Below are positions 16,527 to 21,727 of a DNA stretch of 21,727 nt, piece by piece. Position numbers and translations under genes: made by a program. Below the pieces are notes generated by a model. It saw only the letters and a list, made by a program, of their open reading frames with translations, ran no database searches and was not told the origin of the DNA. The stretch's first letter is position 1; every line of letters begins with the position of its first letter. Source of the DNA: Campylobacterales bacterium (lineage in GTDB: Bacteria; Campylobacterota; Campylobacteria; Campylobacterales; Thiovulaceae); assembly GCA_012963895.1 (NCBI GenBank), contig DTUW01000104.1, positions 1-21,727 on the forward strand, read 5' to 3'.

Positions 16527-16541
16527 GATATTATATTTCAA
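16527..16541. promoter_or_regulatory. Compact bidirectional promoter element, leaderless transcripts likely
   Basis: Only 18 bp separate the divergent start codons at 16523 (minus) and 16542 (plus). They contain TATAAT on the minus strand (16530-16535) and overlapping TATTAT/TATATT on the plus strand (16529-16537). The boxes lie too near the start codons for a normal leader. The 11-mer GATATTATATT recurs in the other divergent gap at 19473-19483. Confidence 0.5.
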
Positions 16542-17030
16542 ATGTTTTATTACCTATTTTTCCCAATAGTTCTATTTGGTTTTTCGAAAATATACCTATT
16601 GCCCGATGAGGTCGATTTTTTGGTAGCTGATATAAATAGAGATATTCGAAAGAGTTCCAGAGTAGAAATAGCTACTCACAAATTTCACCATAAATCTATA
16701 TATAAAACTCTAAGAAGAGAGAACAATAGAGGAAAAAAGATATTTTGTATTGTAGATACCAAAAACAGAGATAGTATTAGAGATTTAGCAGTGTTGAAGA
16801 ATGTAGATATTAGGACGATAGAGGGGCTAAATCACACCTCATCAAAAACAAATTTTGTGATATGTGATAGTTCAATATATCTTTTACCTTTCGAACTAAA
16901 TAGCTGGACTATGGATAGAGTTTATGGAGTAGCTATCAGATTGGATAGAGAGGAGGAGATATTACAACTTCAAAAGAGATGGGGGACTATTTGGGATAGA
17001 GCAAATCCACTATTTGAGGAAGAGAGATGA
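16542..17030 (+). CDS. Exported PLD-like protein with degenerate catalytic motif
   Basis: The 162-residue product starts with a hydrophobic signal-like segment (MFYYLFFPIVLFGFS) and then resembles a single phospholipase D/Nuc-type domain: a strand with ATHKFHHKSIYKTL, a KKIFCIVDTKN strand, and SKTNFVICDSSIYLLP, where active enzymes have HxKxxxxD. Here the His is displaced, and Lys to Asp spacing is six instead of four, so catalytic activity is doubtful. Role unknown; periplasmic location inferred. It has no visible ribosome binding site, and its stop overlaps the mqnD start by 4 bp (ATGA), suggesting coupling. It diverges from the Csd6-like gene. Confidence 0.7.
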   Translation: MFYYLFFPIVLFGFSKIYLLPDEVDFLVADINRDIRKSSRVEIATHKFHHKSIYKTLRRENNRGKKIFCIVDTKNRDSIRDLAVLKNVDIRTIEGLNHTSSKTNFVICDSSIYLLPFELNSWTMDRVYGVAIRLDREEEILQLQKRWGTIWDRANPLFEEER

Positions 17031-17890
17031 GAAAAATATCGGTTGCCCACTCACCCGATGCTGACGATATATTTATGTTTTATGCGATAAAGTTTGGTTG
17101 GGTGTCGGTTGAGGGATATAGATTCGAAAACTACCCATTGGATATAGAGACCTTAAATATTGAAGCCCTAAAAGGAACTTACGATATTACCGCTATTAGT
17201 TTTGCCCTGTATCCAAAGATACGAGATGAATATGCTATTTTGGATAGCGGTGTGAGCTTTGGAGAGGGGTATGGTCCAAAATTGGTAAAGTTGAGAAACA
17301 GAAAACTAAAAAGAAATTTTAGAGTTGCATTGAGCGGAGAACATACGACCAATGCTCTTCTATTCAAAATAGCATATCCAGAGGCTCGGATTAGATATTA
17401 CAACTTTTTAGATATTGAGAAAGCGGTATTAGATGGTGAAGTAGATGCGGGGGTGCTAATACATGAATCTATCCTAAATTTCTCCGAAAAATTGGAGGTA
17501 GAGAGGGAAATCTGGGATATTTGGGTTGAATTAGCAAAAGAGGAGCTACCTTTACCACTTGGAGGAATGGCTATTAGAAGAAGTATCCCACTCAATAGGG
17601 CTATCGAACTTCAAGAGGTAATAAAAAAGGGAGTTGCGGTAGCCGTTCAAAATAGCGAAATACTTTCAAATATGTTACTCCAAAGGGATTTGGTTAGGAT
17701 AGAAAAAGAGGAGTTGGAGAAATATATCAACCTCTATGCTAATAGAAACTCGGTAGAGATGAGTGATACTCAATGGAGGGCGATTGATAAGCTCTTTGAG
17801 ATTGGGTATCGACATAGATACTATGACGAGCTTATAGAGGTTCGCAGTTATGGAGTTCCTAAGCAGTATCTGGATTTCAGATTCTCATAA
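17027..17890 (+). CDS. mqnD: 1,4-dihydroxy-6-naphthoate synthase
   Basis: MqnD converts cyclic dehypoxanthine futalosine to 1,4-dihydroxy-6-naphthoate in the futalosine route to menaquinone, used by Campylobacterota in place of the Men pathway. The 287-residue product has the family opening AHSPDADDIFMFYA (7-20), a Ser-Gly-Glu-His-Thr-Thr pocket (103-108), the conserved His in AGVLIHE (H146), and ELPLPLGGMAI. Overlaps of 4 bp with the gene before and one base with truB after (TAATG) indicate a tightly coupled operon. No GATGAGGT copies occur in this gene. Confidence 0.94.
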   Translation: MRKISVAHSPDADDIFMFYAIKFGWVSVEGYRFENYPLDIETLNIEALKGTYDITAISFALYPKIRDEYAILDSGVSFGEGYGPKLVKLRNRKLKRNFRVALSGEHTTNALLFKIAYPEARIRYYNFLDIEKAVLDGEVDAGVLIHESILNFSEKLEVEREIWDIWVELAKEELPLPLGGMAIRRSIPLNRAIELQEVIKKGVAVAVQNSEILSNMLLQRDLVRIEKEELEKYINLYANRNSVEMSDTQWRAIDKLFEIGYRHRYYDELIEVRSYGVPKQYLDFRFS

Positions 17891-18714
17891 TGAATAGGAT
17901 TTTTGTAGCTAAAAAGCCTCAATGGGTATCATCTAATAGGTATCTCTCTATTTTGAAAAAGAGGCATGGAGTTAAAAAAGGAGGCTTTTCTGGAACTCTC
18001 GACCCTTTTGCTGTTGGAACTCTAATAGTAGCATTTGGTCAATACACCAAACTATTTCAATTTTTGAAAAAGTCTCCAAAGGTCTATCGAGCCGTTCTAT
18101 GGCTTGGGGCGAAAAGTGATAGCTTAGATTTGGAAAATTTTCGAGGAGTTGAACCAGTTTCCAAATTGGATATACAACAGATAGAAGACACCCTCAAATC
18201 TCTTGAAGGAGATATATACTACTCCCCTCCTCTCTTTTCAGCTAAGCATGTAAATGGAACGAGAGCATATAGACTTGCAAAAGATGGAAAAAATGTGAAA
18301 CTGCCAGAAATTCAATCCACCATCTACTCCACAAAACTTCTCAACTACTCTCACCCTTTTATCCACTTTGAGATAGAGGTATCAGAAGGTAGCTATATTA
18401 GAAGTATTGGAGAGATATTGGCAAAGAGATTGGGCAGTTTTGGAACTCTTAGCTATCTGAATCGCATTTCAGAAGGTCGATTCAAGTTTGACAATGAGAA
18501 ATCCCTGAATCCACTTGATATTTTGGAGTTTGAAAAAAATAGATATTTTGGAGAGGAGAAAGATATTTTAAATGGAACTAAGATAGATATTTCCAAATTG
18601 GAAAAGAGAGAAGATGGAAAATATATAGTTCCACTTTCCCGCCATTTCTCTATTATCCAAATTTCCAACCACCAAGTTTCCTATTTGCTAAATCGAATAG
18701 CCTACCCCGATTGA
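17890..18714 (+). CDS. truB: tRNA pseudouridine(55) synthase TruB
   Basis: TruB makes pseudouridine 55 in the T-loop of tRNAs. The catalytic aspartate is D38 in GGFSGTLDPFAVGTL, and the KxYRAVLWLGAKSDSLD stretch and GSYIRSI near 180 fit the family. The 274-residue length matches Campylobacter TruB; the C-terminal part is not an obvious PUA domain. It starts within the mqnD stop codon, and its 3' end overlaps the convergent outer-membrane-type gene by 27 bp (18688-18714). Confidence 0.95.
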   Translation: MNRIFVAKKPQWVSSNRYLSILKKRHGVKKGGFSGTLDPFAVGTLIVAFGQYTKLFQFLKKSPKVYRAVLWLGAKSDSLDLENFRGVEPVSKLDIQQIEDTLKSLEGDIYYSPPLFSAKHVNGTRAYRLAKDGKNVKLPEIQSTIYSTKLLNYSHPFIHFEIEVSEGSYIRSIGEILAKRLGSFGTLSYLNRISEGRFKFDNEKSLNPLDILEFEKNRYFGEEKDILNGTKIDISKLEKREDGKYIVPLSRHFSIIQISNHQVSYLLNRIAYPD

Positions 18715-19452
18715 TATTTGAGTAATATTCAGATACTTATCAGTTGTCCAAACAATCGGAGATTGGTAAAGTAGATGGATATTGAAGTCTTTATATATAT
18801 ATTTCAACTTCACCCCATAGAGTAAGTCTATTCCGAAATTCATTCCCACATCTTCAACATCTCCAATATAGTATATCTCTCCACTATCTGAAACTTGAAA
18901 GATAGATTTATCTTCTGTCGAATTGAACTCCTCATAAGTTGGGGATAGATACTCTCTATATTTTCCAAAATAGGTAGATATTCCAGTTCCCCCAAATAGT
19001 TCTAGCACCAGCTTAGAACTACCGAAATTTACAAAATAGAAGAGAGAGGGGGTAATATCGAGAGATATATAGTGAATCGATGTATCAATATCTGCCTCTT
19101 TGTCATATACCGCTCCATCTGAAAATAGGGGTCGCTGTTTTGCAATATTGAAATATCTTAGAGTTGAATTGAAATAGAATCCGAAATCTATCGGGGTTAG
19201 GTATGATTTGGATTTCAATGAGATATATATAGATGGCATAGGGCTATTACTCTCTTGAAAGTCGCGATATGAACTATCGGCTAATAGCTTATCTTGGACT
19301 TTTAGAGATGAGAAAAATTGGTAATCAACCCCTATCTCTATCTTTTCACCGATAGATTTCAAGGCTGATGAGGTCATATCGCTAAAACTCTCCACCTCAT
19401 CGGCTCGAAGTAGTGTAAATAGCAGTAGTAGAAATATATATATCCTTACCAA
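18688..19452 (-). CDS. Putative outer-membrane beta-barrel protein
   Basis: The protein has a signal peptide (VRIYIFLLLLFTLLRA, then DEVES) and after that alternating hydrophobic and polar strands with many aromatic residues, ending ITQISIGVGYSI. The terminal pattern with hydrophobic residues at alternate positions suits an outer-membrane barrel. No family is recognised. I choose the TTG at 19452 (254 aa) because AAGGGAG lies just before it; a TTG at 19467 would add five residues and destroy that site. The stop lies 27 bp inside convergent truB. Two oppositely oriented GATGAGGT copies (19367 and 19394) fall in the codons just after the signal peptide. Confidence 0.7.
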   Translation of the reverse strand: MVRIYIFLLLLFTLLRADEVESFSDMTSSALKSIGEKIEIGVDYQFFSSLKVQDKLLADSSYRDFQESNSPMPSIYISLKSKSYLTPIDFGFYFNSTLRYFNIAKQRPLFSDGAVYDKEADIDTSIHYISLDITPSLFYFVNFGSSKLVLELFGGTGISTYFGKYREYLSPTYEEFNSTEDKSIFQVSDSGEIYYIGDVEDVGMNFGIDLLYGVKLKYIYKDFNIHLLYQSPIVWTTDKYLNITQISIGVGYSI

Positions 19453-19472
19453 CTCTCTCCCTTCCAATTTCT

Positions 19473-19483
19473 GATATTATATT
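19473..19483. promoter_or_regulatory. Bidirectional -10 region between divergent genes
   Basis: The 49-bp gap between start codons holds GATATTATATT. On the minus strand it gives a perfect TATAAT (19476-19481), about 23 nt before the TTG at 19452. On the plus strand it gives TATTAT (19475-19480) or TATATT (19478-19483), about 20 nt before the ATG at 19502. Both sides have Shine-Dalgarno sequences after it. Confidence 0.55.
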
Positions 19484-19501
19484 CACAAAAAGGGGAGAGA
19501 G

Positions 19502-19747
19502 ATGGATATACACCAATTTCTAAATTGGATAGTGGGAAAAGATATAGAGGGAGACCCAAAAGAGATAGAACTAACAATTAGGAGAAAATTGACCAAAAAG
19601 GAATACAAAATTTCAACTGCCCTATTTGGTGGTGAAGAGATAGAGGAGGTTTCAGAGAGGCTAAACCTTACACCTGAAAAGGCTAAAAAACTCTTTGACA
19701 ATAGTAAAAAGAAAATTTTATCTATCATAAAGGAACACAATGTTTAG
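19502..19747 (+). CDS. Small helix-turn-helix protein
   Basis: This 81-residue, charged protein has no signal peptide. Its C-terminal half (GEEIEEVSERLNLTPEKAKKLFDNSKKKI) has the shape of a sigma-factor region-4-type helix-turn-helix. The ATG is preceded by GGGGAGAG. Its last 8 bp overlap the start of the metal-binding protein gene, so the two are co-translated and it may regulate the metal transport genes. It lacks the histidine and cysteine metal sites of Fur or Zur, so if it senses metal it does so indirectly. Identity beyond HTH is unknown. Confidence 0.75.
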   Translation: MDIHQFLNWIVGKDIEGDPKEIELTIRRKLTKKEYKISTALFGGEEIEEVSERLNLTPEKAKKLFDNSKKKILSIIKEHNV

Positions 19748-20627
19748 AAATATAGTAATTCTTACAATCTCTATCCTAATCCTTATAGTGGCTCTATTTG
19801 TCTATCCATTTTACAATCCAAAAGGTGAGAAGGATAGTGGAAAATTGGAGGTGGCAGTTACTATATACCCTATCTATGATATTGTAAAGAACATCGGAAG
19901 AGATAGGGTAATAGTCCATCAACTAATTCCATTTGGTTCCGAACCTCACTCATTTGAGCCAACTCCAAAAAATATTATTGAAATATCCAACTCGCAACTA
20001 TTTGTATATACAGGGACTATAATAGATAGATGGGCTGAGGAATTTACTAAATTGTCTCCGAATAGTGAAAAGTTTTTAAAAGCTTCTGAATATGTTGAGA
20101 TAGTAGGCAACGACCCCCATTTTTGGCAAAGTATAGAGAATATGGAGAAGTTAGCCAAAACTATATCAGAGAGATTGGAATCACTTAGCCCAAAAGATGG
20201 AGGATTTTTCCAAGTAAATCTATCTACATATTTAGAGGAGTTGGAGAAGTTGAAAAAGAGTTATAAAGAGAGATTGGGTAGTTGTAGATTGCATTCTATC
20301 ATTGTAAATCACAATGCTTTTAGCTACTTAGCAAAAGATTTCAATATCTCCATCTATCACATTATGGGGCTATCTCCTGATGACCGCCCAAGTGCTAAAA
20401 CACTCTCAAATATAGTGGATATTGTAAAAGAGAAAAATATATCAACTCTCTTTTTTGAAGAGTTAGCAAGTGATAATGTAATTAGAACTATTGCAAAAGA
20501 TACAGGGGTTCAAGTCTCCTCCCTCTCACCTTTGGGAAATGTTCCACCTGAAAAGGTTCAAGAGGGGTATATAAATTTGATGTATGAGAATTTAGAAAAA
20601 CTCTCTAAGGGGTTGGATTGTCAATAG
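19740..20627 (+). CDS. Zinc/manganese-type ABC transporter substrate-binding protein (ZnuA-like)
   Basis: The 295-residue protein belongs to the cluster A-I metal-binding proteins. Likely metal ligands are H70 (SEPHSFEP), H127 (NDPHFW), H191 (VNHNAFSYL) and a late acidic residue, perhaps E240. The histidine-rich loop of many ZnuA proteins is missing, so zinc versus manganese is open. The N-terminal segment (7-24) is a signal or membrane anchor; no lipobox cysteine is present. AAAGGA precedes the ATG, which lies inside the HTH gene. The ATPase gene overlaps the end by 10 bp. No permease gene adjoins. Confidence 0.9.
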   Translation: MFRNIVILTISILILIVALFVYPFYNPKGEKDSGKLEVAVTIYPIYDIVKNIGRDRVIVHQLIPFGSEPHSFEPTPKNIIEISNSQLFVYTGTIIDRWAEEFTKLSPNSEKFLKASEYVEIVGNDPHFWQSIENMEKLAKTISERLESLSPKDGGFFQVNLSTYLEELEKLKKSYKERLGSCRLHSIIVNHNAFSYLAKDFNISIYHIMGLSPDDRPSAKTLSNIVDIVKEKNISTLFFEELASDNVIRTIAKDTGVQVSSLSPLGNVPPEKVQEGYINLMYENLEKLSKGLDCQ

Positions 20628-21349
20628 TAGAAGTTCAAAACCTAAATTTTGAAATAGATGATTTGGTGATTTTGAAAAATATCACCTTCTCCATTCAAAA
20701 GGGGGATTATCTCGCTATCGTTGGTCCTAATGGTGGAGGTAAATCTACACTAATCCATACTATATTAGGTCTCAAAAGGGGATATAGCGGAAATATAAAA
20801 CTCTTCAACACTCCATTGCAAAAGTTCAGAGAGTGGCATAGAATCGGTTTCGTCCCTCAAAGGGTTATAGAAGTTGATAAGAAATTTCCAATCTCAGTTT
20901 ATGAAACTATCCAACTTGGAGAGAGAAAGAGATTTTGGAAAAGAGAGAAGAAAAATGGATATATCGATGAGGTGATGGAGAGATTGAAGATAGCACATCT
21001 CAAAAATAGACTTATTGGAGAACTTTCAGGAGGTGAAAAACAGCGAGTAATGATAGCGAGAGCTTTAATATCGCAACCCGAACTATTGATATTGGACGAA
21101 CCCTATACAGGGATAGATAAAGAGACCCAAAAAGAGTTTTATGCAATACTCCACAATTTGAATCGAAAAAAGAGAATTACAATAGTGCTAATTACCCACG
21201 ATATAGGAGTGGTTGAAGATAGTATCACCTCAATTGTTTCAGTGAATAAGGAGTTGCTAAAAAGCGATAACCCATCAAATATTTTCAACTGCCAAGTTAT
21301 GCGAGAGGTGTATGGAATAGATTCCCACCTCATCGAACATCGCCATTAA
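20618..21349 (+). CDS. Metal ABC transporter ATP-binding protein (ZnuC-like)
   Basis: The 243-residue ATPase energises metal uptake with the binding protein encoded just upstream. It has Walker A GPNGGGKST (36-44), the Q-loop at Q81, signature LSGGEKQ (136-142), Walker B LLILDE (156-161) and switch H194. It starts with TTG after AAGGGG, overlapping the binding-protein gene by 10 bp. Its stop overlaps that of the convergent moaE by 2 bp. The usual third gene, a ZnuB-type permease, is absent here and must lie elsewhere if the transporter works. Confidence 0.92.
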   Translation: MSIVEVQNLNFEIDDLVILKNITFSIQKGDYLAIVGPNGGGKSTLIHTILGLKRGYSGNIKLFNTPLQKFREWHRIGFVPQRVIEVDKKFPISVYETIQLGERKRFWKREKKNGYIDEVMERLKIAHLKNRLIGELSGGEKQRVMIARALISQPELLILDEPYTGIDKETQKEFYAILHNLNRKKRITIVLITHDIGVVEDSITSIVSVNKELLKSDNPSNIFNCQVMREVYGIDSHLIEHRH

Positions 21350-21727
21350 ACCAATATACCACTCCCCAATATTGGTTGGCTTCTATCTTCTGCATATACC
21401 CTTTTTCCCTCGACAATATCATATTTCCAAATTGGAGCATTTGCCTTGAAGTCCTCTACAAACTCATCTATCAGATTTAGGGCAACCCTCCTTTTTGGAG
21501 AGAGAACGGCGGAAATATATGAGCTTTGGTGGATTGGAACATCACCTATTGAGTGGGCAAATTTCACGATAGCCCCTTGTCGTTTAGCTTTTTCAACCCA
21601 ACCATCAAACCACTTTTGTAAAATAGGTTTATAGATGTCGAAACTCAATCCATCTATTCCATTTTCAGCTCTAACTATTCCGATAAAGGGGATAAAAGCC
21701 CCAAAATTATTTTTCTGTTCTTCAAGA
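21346..21727 (-). CDS. moaE: Molybdopterin synthase catalytic subunit MoaE, 5' end outside window
   Basis: MoaE, with MoaD, puts the dithiolene sulfurs into precursor Z to form molybdopterin. The frame is open to the window edge, giving 127 codons; about 20-25 N-terminal residues are missing compared with a usual 150. Matches to the family are GAFIPFIGIVRAEN near the visible start (Arg after the GxV), KFAHSIGDVPIHQSS in place of the usual HRIG...GE, SPKRRVALNLIDEFVEDFK, and the active-site NAPIWKYD lysine. Some positions differ (HS for HR, KR for HR). It converges on the metal ABC operon. Confidence 0.88.
   Translation of the reverse strand, partial: LEEQKNNFGAFIPFIGIVRAENGIDGLSFDIYKPILQKWFDGWVEKAKRQGAIVKFAHSIGDVPIHQSSYISAVLSPKRRVALNLIDEFVEDFKANAPIWKYDIVEGKRVYAEDRSQPILGSGILV

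Larger units (their letters stand above)
444..21334. repeat. Window-wide dispersed 8-mer GATGAGGT (27 exact copies)
   Basis: First bases of plus-strand copies: 444, 2205, 3346, 5353, 7137, 9947, 11340, 13736, 16605, 19367, 20966. Leftmost bases of minus-strand copies (read ACCTCATC): 743, 1133, 2219, 2768, 4387, 5770, 6322, 6745, 9108, 11662, 13030, 14498, 15470, 16836, 19394, 21327. In the oriented word the base before is a pyrimidine in 25 of 27, and the base after is never A (T in 16). Two long gaps exist: 7145-9107, with only a GATGAGGG at 7536, and 16844-19366. Counts were made by eye. Confidence 0.9.

Noticed and set aside
444..21334. GATGAGGT as a CRISPR, IS end or ordinary codon-usage effect
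   Set aside because: Spacing is irregular with no spacers, no transposase is present, and copies in three antisense frames plus noncoding DNA cannot come from codon usage.
1..21727. tRNA, rRNA, CRISPR arrays, transposases or prophage genes
   Set aside because: None recognised on reading either strand; the window is almost fully covered by protein genes.

Overview
This AT-rich window looks like chromosomal DNA of a Gram-negative, flagellated member of the Campylobacterota (Epsilonproteobacteria). The signs are a SurA/PpiD-like protein directly followed by ftsA and ftsZ, a Csd6/Pgp2-type cell-shape L,D-carboxypeptidase, MqnD of the futalosine menaquinone route, compact operons and frequent ATA/AGA codons. 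The genus cannot be settled from the sequence; a free-living sulfur oxidiser is only a guess. Almost every gene is an ordinary housekeeping gene, and both ends cut through genes.

Layout. (1) 1-2016, minus: most of a large protein fusing an N-terminal RelE/ParE-like domain to an SF1 (UvrD-type) helicase, open at the window edge. (2) 2017-2601: the longest gene-poor stretch, rich in inverted and direct repeats. (3) 2602-6914, minus: a ThiF/MoeB-family protein, purL and hemN. (4) 6993-8223, plus: flgB-flgC-fliE, ending in a hairpin terminator. (5) 8243-16523, minus: seven tightly packed envelope, shape and division genes (L,D-carboxypeptidase, sugar epimerase, WecA-type transferase, unknown protein, PpiD-like, ftsA, ftsZ). 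(6) 16542-18714, plus: degenerate PLD-like exported protein, mqnD, truB. (7) 18688-19452, minus: an outer-membrane barrel-like protein. (8) 19502-21349, plus: a small HTH protein, a zinc/manganese-type binding protein and an ABC ATPase with no permease beside them. (9) 21346-21727, minus: the 3' part of moaE.

The strongest unexplained signal is not a gene. The 8-mer GATGAGGT (reverse complement ACCTCATC) occurs 27 times, about once per 800 bp, where roughly half a copy is expected from base composition. It sits on both strands, in the sense frame and all three antisense frames of genes, and once as a perfect inverted pair between genes. Density and placement resemble the DNA uptake sequences of Neisseria and Haemophilus more than a protein motif. 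I know of no such sequence described for Campylobacterota, so a natural-transformation uptake signal (or less likely a Chi-type recombination site) is the leading hypothesis.
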